A stretch of 64,000 nucleotides of DNA, from the NCBI RefSeq assembly GCF_019218745.1, contig NZ_JAHUXA010000017.1:1-64000 (forward strand), in the 5' to 3' direction. The notes under the pieces were generated by a model. It was given only the letters and a program-made list of their open reading frames with translations. It did not search any database and had not been told where the DNA came from. This document shows, one piece after another, positions 34,773-44,435 of the stretch. Every line of letters starts with the position of its first letter. Positions within the stretch are counted from its first letter, which is position 1. The stretch comes from Enterobacter sp. ENT03 (lineage in GTDB: Bacteria > Pseudomonadota > Gammaproteobacteria > Enterobacterales > Enterobacteriaceae). A program made the position numbers and the translations under genes.

Positions 34773-35708
34773 TTACAGAACCAAATCGCGATTAAGAACC
34801 AGTGCCAGCAGCGCCTGGCGGGCGAAGATGCCGTTACCGGCCTGCTGGAAATACCAGGCGTGCGGGGTTTTATCGACATCGGTATGGATCTCATCCACGC
34901 GCGGCAGCGGGTGCAGCACTTTCATATTGCTGCGCGCATCGGTTAAGTCGCTGGCGCGCAGTACAAACTGCGCCTTGACGTTGGCGTATTCCGACGGATC
35001 CAGACGCTCTTTCTGCACGCGGGTCATATAGAGAATATCCACTTCCGACATCACCGCGTCGATGCTGTCGTGCACGCTCCACGCAATGCCCTTTTCATCG
35101 AGCATATCGAGAATGTACTGCGGCATCGCCAGCGCAGCGGGGGCGATAAACAAGAAGCGGTTGCCATTGAATTTTGCCAGCGCCTGCGCCAGCGAATGCA
35201 CCGTGCGGCCATATTTCAGATCGCCGACCATCGCGATATTCAGGTTTTCCAGACGCCCCTGGGTTTCCTGAATGGTAAACAGATCCAGCAGGGTTTGCGT
35301 CGGATGCTGGTTAGATCCATCCCCGGCGTTTAGCACCGGAATGCCGCCGGAAAACTCTGTCGCCAGCCGCGCCGCGCCCTCCTGCGGGTGGCGCATAACA
35401 ATCGCATCAACATAGGTGCTGATCACCGAAATGGTGTCTGCCAGCGTTTCGCCTTTTTTGCCCAGGGAAGTATTGCTGCTGTCAGAGAAGCCGACCACGC
35501 TGGCCCCTAAGCGGTGCATGGCGGTTTCAAAGGAGAGACGGGTGCGCGTGGAGGCTTCAAAAAAGCAGCTGGCGATCACTTTGTGCTTTAGCAGCTCCGG
35601 TTGCGGCGTGGCCTTCAGACGGGCGGCGGTTGCCAGCACCTGTTCCAGTTCTTCGCGACTGAGATCATTTATGGAAATGATATGTTTTTGATAGAGCGGA
35701 TTAGCCAT
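34773..35708 (-). CDS. pyrB: Aspartate carbamoyltransferase catalytic chain
   Basis: Condenses carbamoyl phosphate with aspartate, the first committed step of pyrimidine synthesis. It has 311 residues from [15 protein letters not shown]. The carbamoyl-phosphate motif STRTRLSF is at about 53-60, and the aspartate-domain segments TRVQKERLD and HPLPRVDEI are seen. The start has AGGAGA upstream. Its first two codons overlap the end of the pyrL leader frame, which suggests re-initiation after leader translation. Confidence 0.98.
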   Translation of the reverse strand: MANPLYQKHIISINDLSREELEQVLATAARLKATPQPELLKHKVIASCFFEASTRTRLSFETAMHRLGASVVGFSDSSNTSLGKKGETLADTISVISTYVDAIVMRHPQEGAARLATEFSGGIPVLNAGDGSNQHPTQTLLDLFTIQETQGRLENLNIAMVGDLKYGRTVHSLAQALAKFNGNRFLFIAPAALAMPQYILDMLDEKGIAWSVHDSIDAVMSEVDILYMTRVQKERLDPSEYANVKAQFVLRASDLTDARSNMKVLHPLPRVDEIHTDVDKTPHAWYFQQAGNGIFARQALLALVLNRDLVL

Positions 35709-35847
35709 GGTTCTCTCCTGACGCCTGGGCAAAAAAAAGCCCCTCAAACAGAGGGGCTGTGAATAGCGTGAGCAACGGGAAGAAAAACGGCAGGCCTGCG
35801 TCTGTTTTCAGACGCGGTAAGACGTGATGTCGTACGCTGTTGACCAT
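35701..35847 (-). CDS. pyrL: pyrBI operon leader peptide
   Basis: A 48-codon leader beginning [20 protein letters not shown] and continuing with FFFPLL, matching the E. coli leader (44 codons, MVQCVRHYVLPRLK from memory). GGAGGAAAG precedes the start. The U-rich stretch coding FFF is the UTP-sensitive pause, and the attenuator hairpin lies within the later part of the frame. The frame stays open through the attenuator and ends at a TAA formed by pyrB codons 2-3, so it overlaps pyrB by eight bases. Confidence 0.88.
   Translation of the reverse strand: MVNSVRHHVLPRLKTDAGLPFFFPLLTLFTAPLFEGLFFAQASGENHG
35731..35757 (-). terminator. pyrBI attenuator
   Basis: On the minus strand AGCCCCTC-TGTTT-GAGGGGCT is followed by eight T residues. 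It sits between the pyrL pause region and pyrB. When UTP is plentiful, RNA polymerase outruns the leader ribosome and stops here; when UTP is low, coupled translation prevents the hairpin. Confidence 0.92.
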
Positions 35848-35873
35848 GCTTTCCTCCCGGCAAATTGCCCGGC

Positions 35874-35901
35874 ATTATACTCAGCTGCATTGGCGGATCA
35901 A
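35874..35901 (-). promoter_or_regulatory. pyrL-pyrBI promoter
   Basis: On the minus strand TTGATC (complement of 35896-35901) and TATAAT (complement of 35874-35879) are separated by 16 bases. The -10 is perfect. It stands 27 bases before the pyrL start codon. Confidence 0.8.
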
Positions 35902-35935
35902 GTGATTCAATGCACGATTTGTATAAAGCAAACGG

Positions 35936-36427
35936 TTATTTTGCATACAAATGCATTCTTAATAAATAATTAACACGTTTGTGCACCAGCGCCGTGCGTG
36001 ACACATCCCGCGGCGCGACCCAGACAATACTGCTGCTCGCCACCACGCCGAGGATGTCCGGGATCGCCTGATAATCCAGTATTCTGGCGACGGCGCGGCC
36101 ATATCCGGCGGCGGTATGGATAAGGATAAACTCACTGTTGTGCTCGACGCTGACCACCATTTCCGACACGGAGCGCGCCGCATCAGGTGCCGGGCGCAAC
36201 TGTGGATTCACGGAATAAATCTTTTGCCCCTTCGCATTGCGAATTTTTATCACGCCCAGCAGCTTTAACAGCCGCGAAACGGTGGACTGGCTGATGCTGT
36301 CAAAACCGTGCAGCTGTAAATCGCGGCGGATCGCCTCCTGCGATAAATAGCTTTTCTCCACAATAAGACGCTGGCAGACAGCGAGCTGAAGTTGCTCTCT
36401 GGCGGTGCATTCTGCGTATTCCTTCAT
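35936..36427 (-). CDS. argR: ArgR-family regulator of the arc operon
   Basis: A 163-residue arginine repressor family protein, last gene of the arc operon. The N-terminal winged helix carries the SR motif in SISQSTVSRLLKLLG; the C-terminal part has the arginine-binding hexamer region (HTAAGYGRAVARILDYQ, VAPRDVSRTALV). Enterobacteria normally have a housekeeping argR next to mdh, so this is probably an operon-specific paralogue. The start at 36427 begins at MKEYAECTAREQ; an earlier in-frame Met overlaps arcD and lacks family similarity. Confidence 0.88.
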   Translation of the reverse strand: MKEYAECTAREQLQLAVCQRLIVEKSYLSQEAIRRDLQLHGFDSISQSTVSRLLKLLGVIKIRNAKGQKIYSVNPQLRPAPDAARSVSEMVVSVEHNSEFILIHTAAGYGRAVARILDYQAIPDILGVVASSSIVWVAPRDVSRTALVHKRVNYLLRMHLYAK

Positions 36428-36483
36428 CGTTTTATTCCAGTTAGTTGCCAAAATGCCCGGTGGCGCGCGCCATCCGGCGAAAA

Positions 36484-37887
36484 CTAGAGCAGGGCGCCGA
36501 GACTCAGTACAACGGTGATCACTACCGTAAGGATTAACAGCAACGGCGCAACCCATTTCAGGTAACGCACATAAGGTACGCGCGCAATGGCCAGGCCGCC
36601 CATCACAACGGCAGAAGTTGGTGTGATCAAATTCACAATGCCGGAGGCGGACTGGTAAGCCGTGACCACCAGATCGCGATTGACGTTCGCAAAATCCGCC
36701 AGTGGCGCCATGATCGGCATGGTCAGTACCGCCAGACCTGACGAGGACGGCACCAGGAAAGAGAGCACCACTTCCAGCCAGTACATCACATTGATAAAGG
36801 CGACGGTGGACAGCCCGCTGACCAGCCCTTCGGCGCTGTGCAGAATAGTATGGGTGATCATGCCTTTATCCATGATCACCACGATGCCACGCGCGATGCC
36901 GATGATCAGCGCCACGCCGAGCAGATCCCGCGCGCCGTTGATAAAGGTGGAGGTCAGTTCTTCCTCGCTCATGCGGGCGATCAGCCCGACGACGATCGCC
37001 GCCGCCAGAAACACCGCCGAGATCTCCGCCATCCACCAGCCGAGCACCGCCACGCCGTAGATCATCACCGCGAAGGCCAGCGCGAAGATCACCAGGATAA
37101 GTTTGCGTACCGGGGTGAATTCCAGCAGTTCCTGCGGCTTATCACCGAGAAAATGCGCGCGGTTTTCTTCACGCTTATCAGCCACGATCGAGCAGGACGG
37201 ATCCTGGCGTACTTTACGCGCATAGCGCATCACCCATGCCACGCAGATCAGCCAGCCCACCGCCAGCAACAGCACGCGCAGTAAGATGCCGTTGGTAAAG
37301 GGGATCCCGGCGGCGTTGGCGGCGATCACCGTGGCAAAAGGATTGATGGTGGATCCAAGCGTGCCGATCCCCGCGCCCAGCAGAATGGTCGAGGCAGCCA
37401 CCACCGGATCGAAACGCGCCGCCAGCATCACCGGCACCAGCAGGGTGTAAAACGGCAGCGACTCTTCCGCCATACCGTAAATGGTGCCGCCAGCGGCGAA
37501 CAGCCCCATCAGGATCGGGATCATCCACTCTTCATGGCCGTGTAGTTTCAGGGTGACGCGGGCGATCCCGGCATCGATCGCCCCGGTTTTTGTGACGATC
37601 CCCAGAAAGCCGCCGATGATCAGAATAAAGAGCGCCACGTCAATCGCGCCCGCCTGCCCGGTGACGGGATCGTACAGCCCGCCGATGGGAGCCATCAGCA
37701 CGGCAACCAGCCCCTGCGGGTGGGCGGCGACCTGCGCGTAAGTACCGGCCACCGGCACTTCTTTGCCGAGCGTCTCATTCATCATCATCTGATACTGACC
37801 GGCGGGGACGATCCAGCTCAGCGCGGCGACCAGCGCGATCAGGATAAATAAAATGGTGTAAGCGGAAGGAAATTTGAACTTGCCCAT
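36484..37887 (-). CDS. arcD: Arginine:ornithine antiporter-type carrier (YfcC family)
   Basis: A 467-residue inner-membrane carrier with about twelve hydrophobic segments, of the YfcC/ArcD-like family. It starts MGKFKFPSAYTILFILIALVA and has the conserved GTLGSTINPFATVIAANAAG and VPSSSGLAVLTMPIMAPLAD regions, typical of the DcuC/ion-transporter fold. Its place between argF and argR in an arginine deiminase operon indicates arginine/ornithine exchange. Sequence alone would not settle the substrate. Confidence 0.82.
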   Translation of the reverse strand: MGKFKFPSAYTILFILIALVAALSWIVPAGQYQMMMNETLGKEVPVAGTYAQVAAHPQGLVAVLMAPIGGLYDPVTGQAGAIDVALFILIIGGFLGIVTKTGAIDAGIARVTLKLHGHEEWMIPILMGLFAAGGTIYGMAEESLPFYTLLVPVMLAARFDPVVAASTILLGAGIGTLGSTINPFATVIAANAAGIPFTNGILLRVLLLAVGWLICVAWVMRYARKVRQDPSCSIVADKREENRAHFLGDKPQELLEFTPVRKLILVIFALAFAVMIYGVAVLGWWMAEISAVFLAAAIVVGLIARMSEEELTSTFINGARDLLGVALIIGIARGIVVIMDKGMITHTILHSAEGLVSGLSTVAFINVMYWLEVVLSFLVPSSSGLAVLTMPIMAPLADFANVNRDLVVTAYQSASGIVNLITPTSAVVMGGLAIARVPYVRYLKWVAPLLLILTVVITVVLSLGALL

Positions 37888-37937
37888 GGGGTGATCTCCC
37901 TGTGCGGGCGCGCCAGCTCACCGGCGCGCCCGGATAA

Positions 37938-38942
37938 TTACTCGCCGAGTGTCGCCACCATGACCGCTTTAATGGTGTGCATTCTGTTTTCTGCTTCGTC
38001 GAAAACGATGGAGTTCGCCGATTCAAACACCTCTTCGGTGACTTCCAGCCCCTTCAGCCCGTACGCCATTTCGATTTCCCGGCCCATGGTGGTGTGCTCG
38101 TTATGGAACGCGGGCAGGCAGTGCATAAATTTGACGTTCGGATTGCCGGTGGCTGTCACGACGGCACGGTTAACCTGATAGGGCGTCATCAGGCTGACGC
38201 GCTCGGCCCAGGCTTCTTTCGGCTCGCCCATCGACACCCACACGTCGGTGTAGAGAAAATCAACGCCGTTCACGCCTTCTTCGACGTCTTCCGTCAACAT
38301 GATGCGCGCCCCGGTTTCACGGGCAATGGCACGGCACTGCGCCACCAGCGCCTCTTCCGGCCAGAAGGCGCGTGGTGCTACCAGACGGATGTCCATGCCC
38401 ATTTTCGCGGCGCCTACCATCAGGTCGTTGCCCATGTTGTTACGCGCATCCCCCAGATAGGCGAAGCTCAGTTCTGGCAGGGTTTTGCCGGGCGCATGTT
38501 CCAGCATGGTCATCAGGTCGGCGAGGATCTGCGTGGGGTGAAATTCGTTGGTCAGGCCGTTCCACACCGGCACGCCCGCAAACTCGCCCAGCTCCTCGAC
38601 AATCGCCTGGCCGTAGCCGCGGTATTCAATGCCGTCGTACATGCGCCCCAGCACGCGGGCGGTGTCCTTCATCGACTCTTTATGACCGATCTGCGAGCCG
38701 GTCGGGCCGAGGTACGTCACCTGCGCCCCCTGATCGAACGCCGCCACTTCAAAGGCGCAGCGGGTGCGGGTGGAGGTTTTTTCGAAGATCAGCGCGATGT
38801 TTTTCCCGGTCAGAGTGGGCTTTTCACGACCCGCTTTTTTGGCGGCTTTCAGTTCGATGGCCAGATCGATGAGCGCCTGGATCTCCGCCGGGGTGTAGTC
38901 CAGCAGCTTGAGGAAATTGCGGTTTTTCAGGGAGTGGGACAT
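37938..38942 (-). CDS. arcB: Ornithine carbamoyltransferase, catabolic (arc operon)
   Basis: In the deiminase pathway it phosphorolyses citrulline to ornithine and carbamoyl phosphate. The 334-residue protein has the carbamoyl-phosphate motif STRTRC at 57-62 and the ornithine motif [10 protein letters not shown]. It is a close paralogue of argI at 42664-43668. The catabolic role is inferred from the operon, because anabolic and catabolic forms share all catalytic residues. AAGGAATT precedes the start. Many annotations call this gene argF. Confidence 0.9.
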   Translation of the reverse strand: MSHSLKNRNFLKLLDYTPAEIQALIDLAIELKAAKKAGREKPTLTGKNIALIFEKTSTRTRCAFEVAAFDQGAQVTYLGPTGSQIGHKESMKDTARVLGRMYDGIEYRGYGQAIVEELGEFAGVPVWNGLTNEFHPTQILADLMTMLEHAPGKTLPELSFAYLGDARNNMGNDLMVGAAKMGMDIRLVAPRAFWPEEALVAQCRAIARETGARIMLTEDVEEGVNGVDFLYTDVWVSMGEPKEAWAERVSLMTPYQVNRAVVTATGNPNVKFMHCLPAFHNEHTTMGREIEMAYGLKGLEVTEEVFESANSIVFDEAENRMHTIKAVMVATLGE

Positions 38943-38967
38943 AGCTAATTCCTTTTGGTGTTAATTA

Positions 38968-39036
38968 GCGCCTGATGGCGCTGCGCTTATCAGGCCTACA
39001 GGCCGTAGGCCGGATAAGGCGAAGCCGCCATCCGGC
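38968..39036. repeat. REP-like pair inside the arc operon
   Basis: Two facing units, one around gcgcctgatggcgctgcgct and one around gtaggccggataaggcgaag, fill the gap between arcC and the following carbamoyltransferase gene. An intra-operon location suggests a role in differential message stability. Confidence 0.75.
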
Positions 39037-39052
39037 AAAAGGGTATGGAGGC

Positions 39053-39964
39053 TTAATGCCGGATCAACGTACCTTTCTCGCCGGCGAGGATCGCCGGGCC
39101 GTCCGCCAGCGCGCCGATCCCGGCGATGCCGTGGCACTCGTCAACAAAACGGCGACAGGCGGCCACTTTCGGTCCCATCGATCCGGCATGAAAGGTCATC
39201 CCGGCGAGCTGCGCTGGCGTAACCTGCGCGAGCGGACGCTGCTCAGGCGTGCCCCATCCGACATACACCGCATCGGCGTCGGTAAGGATCAGCAGCGCGT
39301 CGGCTTCGATTTGCCGCGCCAGCAGGGCAGCGGAGAGGTCTTTGTCGATCACCGCCTCGATGCCGTGGTAGCCGTCGGCTTTTTCCACCACCGGCACGCC
39401 GCCGCCACCGTTGCAGATCACCAGATGGTCACGGCCGATCAGCGCATTAATGGCATCGCGCTCAACGATGCGCTGCGGCTGGGGCGAAGGCACCACACGG
39501 CGGAAATAGTTGCCATCGGCTTTAAACATCCAGCCTTTTTCGGCGGTGAGCGCGGCGGCCTGGGCTTCGTCATACACCGGGCCGATGTATTTGGTCGGGT
39601 GATGGAAGGCCGGATCGGCGGCGTCCACTTCGACCTGAGTGAGCAGCACGCTGATCTCGCGCTGCGGCAGCTGGTTCTTCAGCGCCTGTTGCAGCATGTA
39701 GCCGATCATTCCCTGGCTTTCCGCGCCGAGCACATCCAGCGGGTAGGGCGTAACCTTGTCGTAAGCGCTGTTTTGCAGCGCCAGCAGGCCAACCTGCGGC
39801 CCGTTGCCGTGCACCAGCACCACCCGCCAGTCGTGGGTCAGTCGGGCGATGGTTTTCGCCGCGAGCAGAATATTTTTGCGCTGAATATCGGCTTCCAGCG
39901 GTTCGCCACGTTTTAACAGCGCATTGCCGCCAAGGGCGACGACGAGAGTCGGTTTCAGTTCCAT
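39053..39964 (-). CDS. arcC: Carbamate kinase
   Basis: Transfers the phosphate of carbamoyl phosphate to ADP, yielding ATP, ammonia and CO2; the energy-yielding step of the arginine deiminase pathway. The 303-residue protein has the amino-acid kinase fold motifs VVALGGNALLKRGE at the N-terminus, VHGNGPQVGLLALQN and ICNGGGGVPV. GGAGACG precedes the start. It begins 11 bases after arcA. Confidence 0.96.
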   Translation of the reverse strand: MELKPTLVVALGGNALLKRGEPLEADIQRKNILLAAKTIARLTHDWRVVLVHGNGPQVGLLALQNSAYDKVTPYPLDVLGAESQGMIGYMLQQALKNQLPQREISVLLTQVEVDAADPAFHHPTKYIGPVYDEAQAAALTAEKGWMFKADGNYFRRVVPSPQPQRIVERDAINALIGRDHLVICNGGGGVPVVEKADGYHGIEAVIDKDLSAALLARQIEADALLILTDADAVYVGWGTPEQRPLAQVTPAQLAGMTFHAGSMGPKVAACRRFVDECHGIAGIGALADGPAILAGEKGTLIRH

Positions 39965-39975
39965 GGGGCGTCTCC

Positions 39976-41196
39976 TTAAATGCCGTCGCGTTCAAGCGGA
40001 CAACTCATGCAGCGCGCGCCGCCGCGACCGCGGCCCAGTTCGTCGCCGGGGATCGGCAGCACGGTGATGCCTGCCTTGTCGTATTTTTCGTTGGTCCAGA
40101 TGTTGCGCTCGTAGCCCACCACCACGCCGGGGCGCAGGGTCAGCACGTTATTGGCGTCGTTCCACTGCTCGCGTTCCGCTTCAAAGGCGTCACCGCCGGT
40201 GGTGATCAGGCGGATCTGCGACACGCCGAGGGCTTTTTCCAGCGCCGTTAACAGGCCTGGCTCCTGCAAGCGGCTGATACCGCCGCGCCCGTCCGGCGTC
40301 AGCGTCCAGCACTGGGCATCTTTGCGCACCACTTCCGGGTAGACGGAGAAGGTATCGACGTCGATATGGGTCATGACGGTATCAAGGTGCATACAGGAAC
40401 GGTGCTTCGGCAGCTCGACGGCGATCACCCGCTCGGCCTGGCGATGTTTAAACAGGGCGCTGGCGAGGAATTCCACCCCCTGCGGCGTAGTGCGTTCTGA
40501 CAAGCCGATTAATACCGCGCCGCGACCAATCACTAATACGTCGCCGCCTTCGATAGTGGCGTGGTCATAATTAATGTTTTCATCGCCGAAATATTTAATA
40601 AAATCGCCGTCGGCAAATTTGGGATGCCAGCGATATATCGCACGCAGATTATTGGTTTCACGCTGACGCGCCGGTTTGGCCATCGGGTTTATAGAGACGC
40701 CGTTATAGATCCAGCAGGAGGTATCGCGGGTAAATAAATGGTTAGGCAGCGGCTTCATAATAAAATCATTCGCCGAATGGGTATCCACTACCATATTTTT
40801 GATAAACGCCGGAATTTCTCCGTAGGTCAAACCGCCGCTTAAACGACGCGCCAGTTCGCGATGCGGCATATCCGCCAGCCAGCCGCGCACATCGGCGGCA
40901 AAGGCCGGTCCGAGGCGGTAATCCGACACCTGGGTTTGCAGCAGCCAGCCCTTGGCATCCGGCACGTCCAGCGTCTGGGTGAGCAGGTCGGTAAGCAGTA
41001 AAACGTCCACGCCCTGATCGCGCAGCGTACTGGCAAAAATATCGTGCTCTTCACCCGCACGCTCAACCGATAACACGTCGTCAAATAACAACTCCTGGCA
41101 GTTCGATGGCGTCAGTCTTTTCAGGCTAAGATTGGGGCGATGTAACATCACGCTACGCAATTGGCCAATTTCAGAACCGACATAATGCTTTTCCAT
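39976..41196 (-). CDS. arcA: Arginine deiminase
   Basis: Hydrolyses arginine to citrulline and ammonia, first step of the pathway. The 406-residue protein starts [21 protein letters not shown]. The guanidino-binding regions are seen in [18 protein letters not shown] and [11 protein letters not shown], and the nucleophilic Cys396 is in [26 protein letters not shown] lies upstream of 41196. It is first in the operon arcA-arcC-arcB-arcD-argR, an arrangement shared with Salmonella and absent from E. coli K-12. Confidence 0.97.
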   Translation of the reverse strand: MEKHYVGSEIGQLRSVMLHRPNLSLKRLTPSNCQELLFDDVLSVERAGEEHDIFASTLRDQGVDVLLLTDLLTQTLDVPDAKGWLLQTQVSDYRLGPAFAADVRGWLADMPHRELARRLSGGLTYGEIPAFIKNMVVDTHSANDFIMKPLPNHLFTRDTSCWIYNGVSINPMAKPARQRETNNLRAIYRWHPKFADGDFIKYFGDENINYDHATIEGGDVLVIGRGAVLIGLSERTTPQGVEFLASALFKHRQAERVIAVELPKHRSCMHLDTVMTHIDVDTFSVYPEVVRKDAQCWTLTPDGRGGISRLQEPGLLTALEKALGVSQIRLITTGGDAFEAEREQWNDANNVLTLRPGVVVGYERNIWTNEKYDKAGITVLPIPGDELGRGRGGARCMSCPLERDGI

Positions 41197-41314
41197 ATTT
41201 ATTCCTTGCACTTTTTTAGAAATAAAGGGGCCAGCGTTATGAAAAGACTATTCTCATAACCCTTCGTGTTCAGTTGAATTCGGGAGTCATACTAATCGCT
41301 GTCGCTATTAATAA

Positions 41315-41330
41315 TGTGATAGTGCTCACG
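41315..41330. promoter_or_regulatory. CRP-like site upstream of arcA
   Basis: TGTGA and TCACG separated by six bases match nine of ten conserved positions of the CRP consensus. Catabolite control of the deiminase operon would be sensible, but the distance from the unknown promoter start cannot be checked. Confidence 0.5.
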
Positions 41331-41828
41331 TGAAACCGGCAGTACGAAGGTTTAATTCTTATTGCATGACGAGCATCAGAGAATACTTAATTGCTTTTAT
41401 TTAAGGGGTGCATTGCTACGCATTAATTGGATTCATTATTTTAAGATGTTAATATTATGTAGGGTTTTTAATTATGATGGTTTTATTTATCTTATTGAAA
41501 AATATGCATAAAAATAATTTTATCGCATGGTTATGCACGTCTGCTAATAAATTATCCTGGCGTTAAGTAAAATTAATAAATAACTATGAAATAATCTGCC
41601 TGAATATGCCGTACGCTAAAGTGTGAGCGGGTAATGGTTTTTTTGATAATTTCATAGTATTCAGTGGATTACGGGAAGATGCCCAATGGCGGTGCAACAG
41701 GTTATGCAGTTTATTTGCATACTCTGAGGCGGGGCGTTAACAGGCTGATAACAGGATGTCGGATAAACATGCGTCATCGCAAATCTTTTCCATTTAGAGG
41801 TGGTGCAGTAAAAGAATTTTTCGTATAA

Positions 41829-42322
<494 letters not shown>

Positions 42323-42324
42323 TT

Positions 42325-42600
42325 TTGCCGGGTGGATTTCTCTTTTTTGCCGGGTGGCGGCTGCGCCTTACCCGGCCTACGGATCGGATGGTGCACTGTT
42401 TTGCCGGGTGGTGGCTGCGCCTTACCCGGCCTACGGTTCGGATGGTGCACTGTTTTGCCGGGTGGTGGCTGCGCCTTACCCGGCCTACGGATCGGATGGT
42501 GCACTGTTTTGCCGGGTGGTGGCTGCGCCTTACCCGGCCTACGGTTCGGATGGTTCACTGTTTTGCCGGGTGGCTGTGCCTTACCCGGCCTACGGATCGT
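42325..42600. repeat. 54-bp tandem array of REP-like units
   Basis: Five copies of a unit start at 42349, 42403, 42457, 42511 and 42565, each exactly 54 bases apart, with a partial copy at 42327. Each contains GCCGGGTGG...CTTACCCGGCCTACGG, a REP-like inverted repeat. Copies alternate between ggatcgg and ggttcgg, so the true period is 108 bases. The last full copy has lost a few bases (ggtggctgtgcc). The array lies in the convergent gap between tabA and argI. Confidence 0.93.
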
Positions 42601-42618
42601 TGTGATGGGGACACCGTT

Positions 42619-42647
42619 GTAGGCCCGGCAAGCTTGCGCCGCCGGGC
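42619..42647. repeat. REP-like palindrome downstream of argI
   Basis: A single inverted unit, gtaggcccggcaagcttgcg followed by ccgccgggc, of a different subtype from the tandem array, 16 bases after the argI stop. Confidence 0.65.
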
Positions 42648-42663
42648 GGTACCGGAGAGCACA

Positions 42664-43668
42664 TCACTCCGCCAGCGTCGCCACCATCACCGCTTTAATG
42701 GTGTGCATGCGGTTCTCCGCCTGGTCAAACACCACGCTGTTGGTCGATTCAAACACCTCGTCGGTCACTTCCATGCCGCCGTGCAGGCCATAGGTTTCGG
42801 CCATCTGCTTGCCGAGCGTGGTTTGATCGTCGTGAAACGCGGGCAGGCAGTGCAGGAATTTCACCTGCGGGTTGCCGGTCAGCGCCAGCATCTGGCGGTT
42901 CACCTGATAGCCACGCAGTAACGCGATGCGCTCCGCCCACTTCTCTTTGGCTTCGCCCATCGACACCCAGACGTCGGTATAAACAAAGTCAGCGCCTTTC
43001 ACACCAGCGGCGACCTCTTCCGTCAGCGTGATATTACCGCCGTTCTTCACCGCCAGCGCCGTGCACTCTGCCACCAGGCTCGCGTCCGGCCAGCAGGCTT
43101 TAGGGGCGACAAGACGCAGATCCAGACCAACCAGCGCGGCGGCTTCCAGCATTGAGTTGCCCATGTTGTTACGCGCATCACCGGCATACACCAGCGTCAT
43201 CTCATTGAATGCTTTACCCGGCAGATGCTCCTGCATGGTGAGCAGATCCGCCAGCAACTGCGTCGGATGAAACTCATTAGTCAGGCCATTCCATACCGGC
43301 ACCCCGGCATATTCTGCCAGCGTTTCAACGACTTCCTGTCCGTAACCACGGTACTGAATGCCATCGTACATGCGTCCCAGCACGCGGGCGGTATCCTTAA
43401 TTGATTCTTTATGCCCAATCTGACTACCGGCAGGACCGAGATAAGTGACGCGCGCGCCCTGGTCAAATGCGGCAACTTCGAAAGAGCATCGTGTGCGGGT
43501 TGAGTCTTTTTCGAAGATGAGCGCGATGTTTTTGCCAGTAAGCTTCTGTACTTCTTTGCCTTTTTTCTTGTCGTCTTTTAGTTGCGCGGCGAGTTTCAGC
43601 AGGGCGTGGATTTCAGCGGGTGTAAAATCGAGCAGTTTAAGAAAGTGCTTCCGGAATAATGCAGACAT
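42664..43668 (-). CDS. argI: Ornithine carbamoyltransferase, anabolic
   Basis: Makes citrulline from ornithine and carbamoyl phosphate in arginine synthesis. The 334-residue protein has STRTRC at 57-62 and the ornithine motif [10 protein letters not shown]. It resembles E. coli ArgI from [19 protein letters not shown] (E. coli: [20 protein letters not shown], from memory). Two ARG boxes directly upstream show control by arginine, which separates it functionally from the arc-operon copy. GAGGGAAAC precedes the start. Confidence 0.95.
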   Translation of the reverse strand: MSALFRKHFLKLLDFTPAEIHALLKLAAQLKDDKKKGKEVQKLTGKNIALIFEKDSTRTRCSFEVAAFDQGARVTYLGPAGSQIGHKESIKDTARVLGRMYDGIQYRGYGQEVVETLAEYAGVPVWNGLTNEFHPTQLLADLLTMQEHLPGKAFNEMTLVYAGDARNNMGNSMLEAAALVGLDLRLVAPKACWPDASLVAECTALAVKNGGNITLTEEVAAGVKGADFVYTDVWVSMGEAKEKWAERIALLRGYQVNRQMLALTGNPQVKFLHCLPAFHDDQTTLGKQMAETYGLHGGMEVTDEVFESTNSVVFDQAENRMHTIKAVMVATLAE

Positions 43669-43697
43669 GTTTCCCTCACATGGCGCAGGCCACTTAT

Positions 43698-43732
43698 TGA
43701 ATTAAAATTCACTTTATATGTGTAAATATTCA
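43698..43732 (-). promoter_or_regulatory. Pair of ARG boxes upstream of argI
   Basis: TGAAT-TAAA-ATTCA at 43698-43711 is a perfect ARG-box core. TGTGT-AAAT-ATTCA at 43719-43732 is a second, weaker copy. The cores are offset by 21 bases, equal to two 18-bp boxes with a 3-bp gap, the standard spacing for one ArgR hexamer. Confidence 0.9.
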
Positions 43733-43832
43733 TTTGCAACCCTGTTTAACAAATCTTTTCGGTCAGGAGTGGAGGCATTGTCAGTGGTGTGTGAAAATAA
43801 GAGTATCTGCCGCACATTAAGAGGAACGAGCC

Positions 43833-44258
43833 ATGGCAAACCCGGAGCAACTGGAAGAGCAACGCGAAGAAACGCGTTTGATTATTGAAGAACTGCTGGA
43901 AGATGGCAGCGATCCTGACGCGCTGTACACCATTGAGCATCACCTTTCCGCCGACGATTTTGAAACGCTGGAAAAAGTGGCGGTGGAAGCGTTCAAACTG
44001 GGTTATGAAGTGACCGAGCCGGAAGAGCTGGAAGTGGAAGAAGGCGAAGTGGTGATCTGCTGTGACATCCTGAGCGAATCCGCGCTCAAGTCAGAGCTGA
44101 TTGATGCGCAGGTTGAGCAGCTGATGACGCTGGCAGAAAAATTCGACGTTGAATACGACGGCTGGGGAACCTACTACGAGGATCCAAACGGCGAAGAGGG
44201 CGACGACGATGAAGATGAAGATCTGGTGGATGAAGACGACGACGGTGTTCGCCACTAA
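43833..44258 (+). CDS. rraB: Ribonuclease E inhibitor RraB
   Basis: Binds RNase E and changes the composition of the degradosome. The 141-residue acidic protein starts [21 protein letters not shown] and ends in a long Asp/Glu tail ([17 protein letters not shown]). GAGGAACGAG precedes the start. It is divergent from argI, as in E. coli. A GC-rich hairpin GTGCGGC...GCCGCAC at 44266-44289 follows the stop without a T run. Confidence 0.96.
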   Translation: MANPEQLEEQREETRLIIEELLEDGSDPDALYTIEHHLSADDFETLEKVAVEAFKLGYEVTEPEELEVEEGEVVICCDILSESALKSELIDAQVEQLMTLAEKFDVEYDGWGTYYEDPNGEEGDDDEDEDLVDEDDDGVRH

Positions 44259-44265
44259 GTAAGAC

Positions 44266-44289
44266 GTGCGGCGGCGCCCGCTGCCGCAC
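44266..44289 (+). terminator. GC-rich hairpin after rraB
   Basis: GTGCGGC (44266-44272) and GCCGCAC (44283-44289) form a 7-bp stem. No T run follows, so any termination would be weak. Confidence 0.35.
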
Positions 44290-44435
44290 AGCCATTCCCC
44301 CTCACTCCAAAAAAACAACCACAAAAACTCCCATTAATGCACCATTTCTGGCAGGTGCGCTGAAATCCGATGTTGCGTAACATATGCCTCCTTTTTTTCA
44401 CAATAACCGTTTAACAACCTTTGCAGAGAGTCAGG

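Noticed and set aside
36428-36556. N-terminal extension of the ArgR-family gene by 43 residues.
   Set aside because: It would overlap arcD and carries no similarity to ArgR; the winged-helix domain begins soon after 36427.
37977-39916. Long plus-strand frames opposite the arc-operon carbamoyltransferase and carbamate kinase genes.
   Set aside because: They are mirror frames of well-identified minus-strand genes with no family similarity.
42325-42600. Possible CRISPR array.
   Set aside because: The whole 54-base unit is repeated, with no unique spacers and no cas genes nearby.
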